Assembly: GCA_016932075.1 (NCBI GenBank)
Contig: JAFGDP010000047.1
Location: 1-10,745, forward strand
From: Chitinispirillaceae bacterium
Lineage (GTDB): Bacteria > Fibrobacterota > Chitinivibrionia > Chitinivibrionales > Chitinispirillaceae
Length of the DNA stretch: 10,745 bases
Reading direction: 5' to 3'
The translations under genes and the position numbers were made by a program. How positions within the stretch are numbered: the stretch's first letter is position 1; each line of letters opens with the position of its first letter. Under the pieces are notes generated by a model. That model was given only the letters and a program-made list of their open reading frames with translations, ran no database searches and had not been told where the DNA came from. This document shows, one piece after another, positions 1 to 6,133 of the stretch.

Positions 1-1
1 C

Positions 2-379
2 ATCACGGCAGCAAGCCGCCATGATTACCTGGCTTTTTTCGAGGCGGAACTGCCGCTGCGCCGCGAGCTCCGCTATCCGCCGTTCGGACGACTCGCCCGA
101 ATCATGCTCGCGGGCACTTACCTCCAGACCGTCAGGTCGGAAATCGAAAAACTTGCGCGCGTGATAGATAAGCAGAACGTGAACAAAAACGTCACCGTGC
201 TGGGCCCGTCGCCGGCGGTTCTCGAAAAGATAAGGAGTGAGTACCGCTATTCACTGCTTGTAAAGTCAAGTTCCCCGAAAACGCTTTCCGAGGTCCTTGC
301 GAGTATAAGGTTATTGGAGAACAATCTGCCTGAGAAGATGAAGCTCGTTATCGATGTCGACCCGGTGTATATGCTGTAG
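2..379 (+). CDS. priA: Primosomal protein N' (PriA helicase), C-terminal end only
   Basis: This is the last 125 residues of PriA, the superfamily 2 DNA helicase that reloads the replisome at stalled forks; the 5' part lies outside the window. The reading frame is open from the first bases. Family landmarks can be read in order: SRHDYLAFFEAEL, RRELRYPPFGRLARI, the block VLGPSPAVLEKIRSEYRYSLLVK, and the terminal KLVIDVDPVYML, which matches the conserved IDVDP ending of PriA. The helicase motor and zinc-binding cysteines are not in view, so integrity of the whole protein cannot be judged. It is followed in the same direction by a glycosyltransferase gene that may have its own promoter. Confidence 0.92.
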   Translation: MTAASRHDYLAFFEAELPLRRELRYPPFGRLARIMLAGTYLQTVRSEIEKLARVIDKQNVNKNVTVLGPSPAVLEKIRSEYRYSLLVKSSSPKTLSEVLASIRLLENNLPEKMKLVIDVDPVYML

Positions 380-404
380 CCGGATGCGGAATGTGGTGGT
401 AAAT

Positions 405-410
405 TATATT
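405..410 (+). promoter_or_regulatory. Possible -10 element before the GT5 gene
   Basis: TATATT sits in a short AT-rich patch (aaattatatt, 401-410) between the priA stop and the preferred GT5 start at 459. No convincing -35 hexamer lies 16-18 bases upstream, so this is a weak call. If real, transcription would start near 417, which supports initiation at 459 rather than at the upstream ATGs. Confidence 0.25.
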
Positions 411-458
411 CACATACCCCGTGGTGCCGCATATCATCTTCCGACAATCAAAACTCCT

Positions 459-2219
459 ATGACCTTACTGGAACAATTCGACCGGATTTTTGCGATGAGG
501 CTGGAGCAGTGGCCGCGTCTGCGCGGCTCCTGCGAAGGGATTTTACCGGCTGAAAAGGAGCACGACGGGAAACCGTTCAGGCCGGAGGCGAGGACCGTGG
601 TGCTTCTGGCGTTTGAAAACCGTTTCGCCTCGCTCGGCGGTCTCACGCCGGTCATGAACTACCTGCCGCGGCAGCTCGTGAACATGGGCGAGCGGGTCCT
701 TTTCATAAGCCCGTTTCACTCACGCCATCCGGCAATGAAGGCCGCACACAGGGACGGCATTCTTAAAAAAATATTTGTCAAAACGCCGTTCCAGCTTGCC
801 GGATACGGAGCCGTCTTTTCCTGTTACCGCGATACTCTTGCCGGAATACCGTCGTATTATCTCGGGATTCCGGACCGTTTCTGTGCGGGCGATAATCCAT
901 ATGGGTACAGCGGCAGGGGAAAGCTTCTCAAGGACGCGCTGGCGTTCGCCGCCGCGGTCCCGTTCGCCTGCGCGAAGCTGGGGTTTTCAGAAAACGTGCT
1001 TTTCCACGCGCACGAATGGGAGACCGCGCCGGTCGCCGTCACCTCAAAGCTTGCGGGGTGTCTGTGCCGCGCCCGGACCGTGCTTACCCTGCACAACTCT
1101 TTTGACTGCGGGATCTCTCCGGCAGAAAAACGCCTGTTTTTCGGAACAGAACTGCCCGGCGACACGGTGCTCCAGTGCAGTGCCCCGTTTCTCTGCGGTC
1201 CCCTTGTCACCGTGAGCACGCCGTTCGCGCGCGAGCTGAGCCACGACCCGCTTCAGCGCGGCTTCTTTGCGGATCATCTGCAGGGGATTTTTTCAAAAAA
1301 TCCGCCTGTCGGCATTGAAAACGGCGTTTTCAGCGAGGGAGCGTCGCCCTTTTCCGCGCCGGCACTGCAGGCCGCACGAAACGGTTCGTATGAAAAACTC
1401 CTGACGCGGAAAACGACCTACCGGCGCAGGTTCCTGAAAATAGTGGAGCGCGGCCGCGATTCCCGCTCGATCGGAAAACTGACGATTGACCATAATGACA
1501 CCTCAACGCCGGTGTTTTTAATGACCGGCCGGCTTGATTTCATGCAGAAGGGGTTCGACGTCATGTTTACCGCTTTCGAGCGTCTTAAGCGGGGTCGGGC
1601 GAAGCTTTTTTTCTGCCCGAGCGTCACATCAGGAAAAAACGACATCGATCTTGATTTTTTCAAAGCGATAACCGCGCGATGTCCAGGCGACATCGAGATC
1701 TGGCCGTTTAAGATCCGGCGCAGGGTGTACGACCTTTTTCTCAGGGGATCGAGCTATCTTCTCATGCCTTCGCTCTACGAACCGTTCGGTTCGGCCAACG
1801 AGGGGCTGCTTTCAGGAACGCCGGCAGTGGCACGTGCAACCGGCGGACTCTGGGTGCAGGTGAATTCCGCAACACCGGTCGCGGTGCCGACGTTTTACAG
1901 CCGTTTGAAGCTCGACGGCAGGCGGGAGTTCCCGACCGGCATTCTTTTCAGGGAGAAGTATCCTGATGAAAAGGCGGAGAAAGAGTGGCGGCGGCTTCTG
2001 GAGCTTCCGCTGGCCCGGAGGCTCAAGGTTCCGCTTTTTTTATCGCTTATGCGGTCGGCCGAAGCAGCGCTCAAGGATGCATGCGGCATTTTTGCCAGGC
2101 CTGAAGAATACGCGCGCCTGATCGTCAACGGACTGGACGAGGTCAAAAAACTTTCCTGGGAGCGCGCTGCGAAGAAGTATATGCAGGTGTACGACGTAGC
2201 GTGTACAAGGGGGAACTGA
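459..2219 (+). CDS. Starch/glycogen synthase-like glycosyltransferase (GT5 family)
   Basis: This 586-residue protein has the layout of GT5 glycogen/starch synthases, which transfer glucose from a nucleotide sugar to alpha-glucan. Residues 50-66 hold the N-terminal donor loop (FENRFASLGGL). HAHEW at 183-187 matches the family HAHDW block, TLHNSF follows, and VSTPFARELS corresponds to TVSPTYAREI. GRLDFMQKGFD (357-367) gives the conserved Arg and Lys of the RxxxQKG motif. MPSLYEPFGS (436-445) and RATGGL (459-464) match the C-terminal EPCGL and RRTGGL blocks. The oddity is Ser in place of Lys in the KxGGL loop. In-frame ATGs at 354 and 384 would overlap or abut priA and add residues unlike the family; none of the starts has a clear Shine-Dalgarno sequence, so 459 is chosen on homology. 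Donor specificity is uncertain. Confidence 0.82.
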   Translation: MTLLEQFDRIFAMRLEQWPRLRGSCEGILPAEKEHDGKPFRPEARTVVLLAFENRFASLGGLTPVMNYLPRQLVNMGERVLFISPFHSRHPAMKAAHRDGILKKIFVKTPFQLAGYGAVFSCYRDTLAGIPSYYLGIPDRFCAGDNPYGYSGRGKLLKDALAFAAAVPFACAKLGFSENVLFHAHEWETAPVAVTSKLAGCLCRARTVLTLHNSFDCGISPAEKRLFFGTELPGDTVLQCSAPFLCGPLVTVSTPFARELSHDPLQRGFFADHLQGIFSKNPPVGIENGVFSEGASPFSAPALQAARNGSYEKLLTRKTTYRRRFLKIVERGRDSRSIGKLTIDHNDTSTPVFLMTGRLDFMQKGFDVMFTAFERLKRGRAKLFFCPSVTSGKNDIDLDFFKAITARCPGDIEIWPFKIRRRVYDLFLRGSSYLLMPSLYEPFGSANEGLLSGTPAVARATGGLWVQVNSATPVAVPTFYSRLKLDGRREFPTGILFREKYPDEKAEKEWRRLLELPLARRLKVPLFLSLMRSAEAALKDACGIFARPEEYARLIVNGLDEVKKLSWERAAKKYMQVYDVACTRGN

Positions 2220-2221
2220 AT

Positions 2222-2752
2222 TTATCCGTTACCTTCAATGTTCTGCAGGGTTTTAAGGTAGACATTTCTCACGCCGTTGTTCTTTTCTTTTTCCGCAATG
2301 CTTTTCATCTCCGGCATCAGCTTTTTCCGCGCCCTGACGCAGTGCAGAGCGATTTCGGAGAGGCCATAGGCCGCGCACCAGCGCACCACGGTGGTGTTTA
2401 TCTCGTTCTCGGCGGTATTGCGCAGAAGATAGGGAATGGCCAGGGCCGATTTGTCCGGATATTTCGCGGCGCAGCTGCCGACGGCCTCGGACACGCCCCA
2501 TTTGACCCTCGGCGCCTTGTGGTTTATGTACGGTAAAAGCGTGTCGATGTACGGTTCAAGAATTTCCGGGTTCCGCTCCGCGATGTGCTTCATGGCGTCG
2601 GCGCAGGAGCCCTTGTCAACGTAGGATGCTGAGATGAAAAAGTCAATGAGTTCCTTTGCGTTTGCCGCGCCGCCGCAGACGGCTTCCACCAGGGCGGTCT
2701 GCTTCTCTTTCGGTTTCATGGCTGATATGAAGATCGTTTCTATGGCGTTCAT
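2222..2752 (-). CDS. Small HEAT-repeat-like protein
   Basis: The product is about 176 residues of alternating amphipathic helices resembling HEAT or PBS-lyase-like repeats, for example ADAMKHIAERNPEILEPYID, RVKWGVSEAVGSCAAKYPDK and VVRWCAAYGLSEIALHC. Such proteins usually act as protein-binding scaffolds; there is no catalytic motif and no signal peptide, so it is presumably cytosolic. An ATG three codons upstream (2761) is possible, but the GAGGAG sequence lies one base from it and ten bases from the ATG at 2752, so 2752 is preferred. The gene converges with the glycosyltransferase, with only two bases between the stops, so the two transcripts must overlap. A sigma-70-type promoter lies just upstream. 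Its partner is not evident from the context. Confidence 0.72.
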   Translation of the reverse strand: MNAIETIFISAMKPKEKQTALVEAVCGGAANAKELIDFFISASYVDKGSCADAMKHIAERNPEILEPYIDTLLPYINHKAPRVKWGVSEAVGSCAAKYPDKSALAIPYLLRNTAENEINTTVVRWCAAYGLSEIALHCVRARKKLMPEMKSIAEKEKNNGVRNVYLKTLQNIEGNG

Positions 2753-2800
2753 GGCAGGCATTCTCCTCAGCTCTCGTGCCGGGCCGTTTCCCTGAAGGAA

Positions 2801-2829
2801 ATTATATCATCTCCATACTCACACGGCAA
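2801..2829 (-). promoter_or_regulatory. Sigma-70-type promoter for the HEAT-like gene
   Basis: On the minus strand a perfect TATAAT (plus-strand 2801-2806) is preceded, across exactly 17 bases, by TTGCCG (2824-2829), which matches four of six bases of TTGACA. The predicted start near 2794 leaves a leader of about 40 bases before the ATG at 2752, with GAGGAG in between. Confidence 0.5.
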
Positions 2830-2905
2830 TACAGGGCTTCACTTCCGTGCGCTTATTTTTATCCGGACAGGAGTAATATATTTTTCAACAGCCGGAAGGT
2901 AAACA

Positions 2906-3601
2906 ATGCTGAAAATCGGTTCGCTTGAGTTCAACAGCAGAGAGCGGGCGCCGCGCGTGGCCGCGGTAGTGGATTTTATCGTCCCGGCGCAGTATCTGCT
3001 TGACCTGAAGAAGAAGGGTGTTGGCCTTTTCGAGGTGCGTGTCGACCTGATTGCTGAACCCCTCGACATCATTGTACCGTATCTCAGAGAACTGAAAAAA
3101 AACGCAGCTTTGCCGGTCATCGGCACGGTGCGCGAAAATGGGCGCACCAAAAAAGACCGCGCCGGAATTTACTCGGCAATAATGCCGTATATCGACTGCA
3201 TCGACATTGAGCTCGGTGCGCCGATAGCGGCAGAAGTTCAGGCGCAGGCAAGGCTGGCCGGCAAGGCAGTCATCGTTTCCGAGCACGATTTCGAGAAAAC
3301 GCCAAACGGGAAAGCGTTGCGCGCCATCGTTGACCGCGCGGTCGCTCAGGGCGCGGACATCGTGAAAATAGCAACCACGGCAAAGAATGAAGAGGACGCG
3401 TGGCGGCTTTTAAGATTTGCACAGTCGTGTAAGGTCCCGATGGTCGCGTTTGCCATGGGCGAAGCCGGGACATTTTCAAGGATAAAGGCCTGCGAGTACG
3501 GCTCGTTGTTTACGTACGGGTATATGGTAAAGCCCGTCGCGCCAGGACAGATTTCGGCGGATGAGTTAGTCAATATAATAAAACCCTTCAAAACCCAATA
3601 A
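2906..3601 (+). CDS. aroD: Type I 3-dehydroquinate dehydratase
   Basis: This enzyme dehydrates 3-dehydroquinate to 3-dehydroshikimate, the third step of the shikimate pathway, through a Schiff base in a TIM barrel. The 231 residues are normal for the family. Visible active-site elements are FEVRVD (Glu43, Arg45), TVRENGR (Arg76), IDIEL (Glu102), VSEHDFEKTP (general acid-base His127), IVKIA (Schiff-base Lys154), GTFSRI (Arg192) and APGQI (Gln215). GGAAGG a few bases before the ATG supports this start. A TAATAT at 2874-2879 could be its -10 box, but no good -35 pairs with it. No other shikimate genes are adjacent, so it appears monocistronic. Nothing looks damaged. Confidence 0.95.
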   Translation: MLKIGSLEFNSRERAPRVAAVVDFIVPAQYLLDLKKKGVGLFEVRVDLIAEPLDIIVPYLRELKKNAALPVIGTVRENGRTKKDRAGIYSAIMPYIDCIDIELGAPIAAEVQAQARLAGKAVIVSEHDFEKTPNGKALRAIVDRAVAQGADIVKIATTAKNEEDAWRLLRFAQSCKVPMVAFAMGEAGTFSRIKACEYGSLFTYGYMVKPVAPGQISADELVNIIKPFKTQ

Positions 3602-3619
3602 TATCCCGCACTTCATTTT

Positions 3620-3641
3620 AGCCTTTTCGCTCAGCAAGGCT
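3620..3641 (+). terminator. Weak hairpin after aroD
   Basis: AGCCTT (3620-3625) pairs with AAGGCT (3636-3641) across a ten-base loop, 18 bases past the aroD stop. No T-tract follows, so it is a poor intrinsic terminator; it could instead act by Rho or as an operator for the downstream regulator. The remaining bases to 3690 show no confident promoter, although TAAAAT near 3655 resembles a -10 box. Confidence 0.25.
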
Positions 3642-3690
3642 GAATTAATCCCATAAAATAGCAAGCGAGAAGTAGTTTATTAGTATACCT

Positions 3691-5028
3691 GTGCAAAATA
3701 ACAATCAAAGCATACTTCTGGTCGACGATGATGAGGCCGTGCTGTTTGGCTGCACGAGTTCGCTTGCGAGCGCCGGCTATCTCGTTCAAACAGCGGTATC
3801 GCTGAATGACGCAAAGAAACTGATTTCGTCCAGTGATTTCGATGCCGTCGTGCTTGATCTTAAACTTCCCGATGGCAATGCTCTTGACTGGATTCCCCAG
3901 TTAAAAAAAACGCATCCTGATTTGCCGGTTATTGTGGTCACCGGTACCGGCGACGTGCCCACTGCTGTAAAGGCAATGAGGTCCGGCGCCGAAAATTACC
4001 TCACAAAACCGGTTGAGACTGATAGCCTCGAAATGGCGCTTCATACGGCGCTCGAACTTAGCGACCTGAGAAGACAAAGCCGCATCAAGCGTCGGCTCGA
4101 AAGGACTACCGAACCTTTCTTCGGCGCCAGCCCCGCCATTACCGCCTTGATGAAATCGTTTAAGATAGCCGCAGCCAGCGATACGGTTTTGCTTATCCAG
4201 GGGGAAACAGGGACCGGCAAAGGCGTGCTGGCAAAGTGGATTCATGCCAACAGCGCCCGTGCCCGTGAAGCTTTCGTCGAATTAAACTGTTCGGGTCTCA
4301 AAGGAGATCTCCTGCGGAGCGAACTTTTCGGCCATACGAAAGGATCGTTCACTTCGGCGGTTTCCGATAAAGAAGGCCTTATCGAAGTGGCCGACAAGGG
4401 CACGCTGTTTTTAGATGAGATCGGCGACATGGACATTGCCGTGCAGGCACAGCTGCTCAAGGTTATCGAGGAGCGGACGTATCGCAGGGTCGGTGAAAAC
4501 CGCGTAAGAAAAAGCGATTTCCGTCTTATCTGCGCTACGAATAAAGACCTCCCCAAAGAGACCGAAGCCGGCACTTTCCGCAAAGATCTCTATTACCGCA
4601 TATGTGTATTCCCCATTGCGGTCCCCCCATTGCGGGACTTTCTTGAAGATATGGCAGGGTTTGCAGGTTATTTTCTCCGTGAATTCGGCCAGAAAACCTT
4701 GACGGTGCCGCCGGAAGTTCTCACGATGTTGAAAGATTACCACTGGCCGGGCAACATTCGCGAACTGCGCAACATGCTTGAACGCGCGGTACTGTTGGCA
4801 CAGAACGAACCGCTTGTTCCAGAGTGCTTTCCCGGGCTTGGCCCCTCACCTGCTTCGGTTTCCACAGAATCGAAGTTACCCGCTGCTCTCCGGGACGTCG
4901 AGCTGGAGTACCTGCGTAAGATCGTCGACTCCTGCAAGGGCGACAAGAAAAAAGCGAGCCGGATGTTGGGTATCTCGCTTGCGACGATCTACAGAAAACT
5001 GGGGCAGGGGAGTTCTTCGGTTCAATAA
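3691..5028 (+). CDS. NtrC-family sigma-54-dependent response regulator
   Basis: This 445-residue enhancer-binding protein activates sigma-54 RNA polymerase when phosphorylated. The receiver spans about residues 6-120 with acidic pocket Asp12/Asp13, phosphoacceptor Asp56 (VVLDLKLPDG), Thr84 and Lys106 (LTKP). The AAA+ domain has Walker A GETGTGKG (171-178), the sigma-54 contact loop GSFTSA (218-223, consensus GAFTGA), Walker B LFLDEIGDM (Asp242/Glu243), CATNKDL, FRKDLYYRICVFPI and HWPGNIRELRN. A Fis-type helix-turn-helix ends the protein (KKASRMLGISLATIYRKL). The start is GTG with no clear ribosome binding site; no better in-frame start is visible. It lies upstream of a single-domain regulator with a sigma-54 promoter, and near a histidine kinase that is its likely partner. 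It does not look truncated. Confidence 0.93.
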   Translation: MQNNNQSILLVDDDEAVLFGCTSSLASAGYLVQTAVSLNDAKKLISSSDFDAVVLDLKLPDGNALDWIPQLKKTHPDLPVIVVTGTGDVPTAVKAMRSGAENYLTKPVETDSLEMALHTALELSDLRRQSRIKRRLERTTEPFFGASPAITALMKSFKIAAASDTVLLIQGETGTGKGVLAKWIHANSARAREAFVELNCSGLKGDLLRSELFGHTKGSFTSAVSDKEGLIEVADKGTLFLDEIGDMDIAVQAQLLKVIEERTYRRVGENRVRKSDFRLICATNKDLPKETEAGTFRKDLYYRICVFPIAVPPLRDFLEDMAGFAGYFLREFGQKTLTVPPEVLTMLKDYHWPGNIRELRNMLERAVLLAQNEPLVPECFPGLGPSPASVSTESKLPAALRDVELEYLRKIVDSCKGDKKKASRMLGISLATIYRKLGQGSSSVQ

Positions 5029-5113
5029 GTCTGTCTTTTTGACACTTTATTCTTATATTGAGATTGGTTTTCTCATCTTTGTGAAAAACAACTCGTTTTT
5101 TGCTGTTATTAAT
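5029..5113. other. AT-rich region upstream of the sigma-54 promoter
   Basis: This gene-free stretch has low GC. It holds an isolated TTGACA (5039-5044) without a matching -10, a small GAGA/TCTC dyad (5060-5074), and AAAAAC/GTTTTT arms (5084-5089, 5095-5100) followed by T, which could form only a weak terminator for the NtrC-like gene. Activator binding sites for the promoter at 5114 would be expected here or inside the preceding gene, but no strong dyad was found. Confidence 0.4.
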
Positions 5114-5129
5114 TGGCATAAATATTGCG
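5114..5129 (+). promoter_or_regulatory. Sigma-54 (-24/-12) promoter for the repeat-bearing regulator
   Basis: TGGCATAAATATTGCG matches the sigma-54 consensus TGGCACGNNNNTTGCW with the invariant GG (5115-5116) and GC (5127-5128) exactly ten bases apart. The -24 TGGCA and -12 TTGC cores are intact. Expected transcription start is near 5140, giving a leader of about 220 bases before the ATG at 5360. An AATATT-GCG-AATATT dyad (5121-5135) overlaps the -12 box. The upstream neighbour encodes a sigma-54 activator. Confidence 0.68.
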
Positions 5130-5181
5130 AATATTTTTATTGTCGCGGGTAATTGAATTTGCACAAATCGGTCACAAAGAA

Positions 5182-5292
5182 CTTGTCCGGCTTCGTCGAA
5201 GCGGTTTCGAGCAGGCGGGACAAAGGGTGTGGCCCTCTGGTTCGAGCTTACTCCGCCAAAGCGCTTCGCAGAGGCGGGCGGGTTTGCCAGAG
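5182..5292 (+). repeat. Palindromic hairpin cluster in the leader of the repeat-bearing regulator
   Basis: Two foldable units lie in the untranslated leader. The first has outer arms TTGTCC (5183-5188) and GGACAA (5218-5223) with an inner perfect GCTTCG-T-CGAAGC dyad (5190-5202). The second has arms CTCTGG (5235-5240) and CCAGAG (5287-5292) enclosing CCGCC (5253-5257) / GGCGG (5273-5277) and an inner GCG-CTT-CGC. GC content is clearly higher than in the AT-rich DNA just upstream. It resembles a dispersed palindromic (REP- or MITE-like) element or a structured 5' UTR; copies elsewhere cannot be seen from here. Confidence 0.5.
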
Positions 5293-5359
5293 CGGAAGAC
5301 AACATAGCCCAAATTCAGTTGGCCTGAGCGCTAAAAAGAAAGTCCAGGGCACAGGACTT

Positions 5360-6112
5360 ATGAATGACGACAAACAAACACTTCTGAGCGGGATAATAAC
5401 CAAAGAAGTTATTACTTCCGGTTTCACCGATGTTCTGGAGGAGCCGGGCATAACATTGAACGACGCCCACCAGATTCTTCTGATCGCTGGCGAAAAAGTT
5501 ATTCTCACCGGCTTCCCGAAAGTTTTGCAGGAACCGGACGTAACATTGAACACCGGCGAACAGATCCTCCTGGCCGATGACAAAGAAGTTGTTGCCCCGG
5601 TCTTCCCGAAAGTTTTGCAGGAACCGGACGTTACGTTGAACACCGGCGAACAGATCCTCCTGGCCGATGACAAAGAAGTTGTTGCCCCGGTCTTCCCGAA
5701 AGTTCTGAAGGAAAAGCCGGGCGTAACGTTGAACGCCGGCAAACGGATCCTTCTGGTCGATGACGAAGAAGTTATTTCCTTCGGCTTCTCAAAAGTTCTG
5801 GAAGAACCGGGTGTGGTAGTGGATTGCGCGCAGACTTTGGGAGAAGCGCAGAATTGCATTGCCGCTCATCACTATGATGCCGCTATCGTTGACCTGCGGT
5901 TATCCAACTCGACCGAGATGGAGGGTTTTGACTGCATCCGCCTTCTGCGTTCCCGTCAGAGTGAATGCAAAATTATCGTGATGACCGCTTACGGGGGCAA
6001 TGGTTTCAAGGACCAGGCAATAGCGCTGGGTGCTGATTTGTTTTTGGAAAAACCCATGGAGCCGGAAAAAATCAGGGAATACCTGATGGCGTTTGGCATC
6101 TATGACGATTGA
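5360..6112 (+). CDS. Single-domain response regulator with tandem duplicated receiver N-terminal fragments
   Basis: The 250-residue product ends in one complete CheY-like receiver (about residues 128-250). It has the acidic pair Asp134/Asp135 in RILLVDDEEV, phosphoacceptor Asp178 (AAIVDLRLS), the VMTA threonine and Lys in FLEKPME. No output domain follows. In front of it, residues about 7-127 are imperfect 30-residue copies of the beta1-alpha1 start of that same receiver (QILLADDKEVV..FPKVLQEPDVTLN). The ATG at 5360 has AGGA three bases upstream. An in-frame TTG at 5153 would add 69 residues read through the hairpin cluster, which look like translated non-coding DNA, so it is rejected. The gene is downstream of a sigma-54 promoter and converges with the kinase gene nine bases away. 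The receiver presumably takes phosphate from that kinase; the role of the repeats is unknown. Confidence 0.85.
   Translation: MNDDKQTLLSGIITKEVITSGFTDVLEEPGITLNDAHQILLIAGEKVILTGFPKVLQEPDVTLNTGEQILLADDKEVVAPVFPKVLQEPDVTLNTGEQILLADDKEVVAPVFPKVLKEKPGVTLNAGKRILLVDDEEVISFGFSKVLEEPGVVVDCAQTLGEAQNCIAAHHYDAAIVDLRLSNSTEMEGFDCIRLLRSRQSECKIIVMTAYGGNGFKDQAIALGADLFLEKPMEPEKIREYLMAFGIYDD
5431..5793 (+). repeat. Tandem 90-bp coding repeats (four units)
   Basis: Units lie at 5431-5520, 5521-5610, 5611-5700 and 5701-5793 (the last has one extra codon). A partial older unit precedes them, and the complete receiver continues after them. Units two and three differ at only two of 90 bases, both silent, while the outer units are more diverged. 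Each encodes a beta1-alpha1 receiver segment. Units two and three keep the Asp-Asp pair (LLADDKEV); unit one has lost it (LLIAGEKV). Confidence 0.95.
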
Positions 6113-6133
6113 CGTGGCCGGTTATTCCCTGAT
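6066..6133 (-). terminator. Probable intrinsic terminator for the histidine kinase transcript
   Basis: An 11-bp perfect inverted repeat, ATCAGGGAATA (6071-6081) and TATTCCCTGAT (6123-6133), straddles the junction of the two convergent genes. On the minus strand the second arm runs straight into TTTTTT (plus-strand 6066-6071), the layout of a Rho-independent terminator, though the 41-base loop is long. The T-tract and one arm lie inside the coding end of the regulator. On the plus strand no T-tract follows. CCGG flanks both arms at equal distance (6062-6065 and 6139-6142). Confidence 0.5.

Noticed and set aside
354..458. Longer N-terminus for the GT5 protein from ATG 354 or 384
   Set aside because: It overlaps or abuts the priA stop, has no ribosome binding site, and encodes Cys-rich sequence unlike the family; kept only as an alternative start.
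775..1215. Arg/Ser/Pro-rich 146-codon frame inside the glycosyltransferase gene
   Set aside because: Composition is typical of an out-of-frame translation of GC-rich coding DNA; the GT5 frame is clearly the real one.
5222..5260. tRNA-like T-arm fragment (GGTTCGAGC ... CCGCCA)
   Set aside because: The supposed T-stem bases do not pair and no cloverleaf can be drawn upstream; the segment is better explained by the nested hairpins.
5153..5359. In-frame TTG start that would extend the repeat-bearing regulator by 69 residues
   Set aside because: The extension translates the GC-rich hairpin cluster into Arg/Ser/Gly-rich sequence with no domain character; the ATG at 5360 has an AGGA ribosome binding site and the repeat similarity begins right after it.
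5431..5793. CRISPR-like array
   Set aside because: The repeats are contiguous, coding, in frame and of 90 bp with no spacers.
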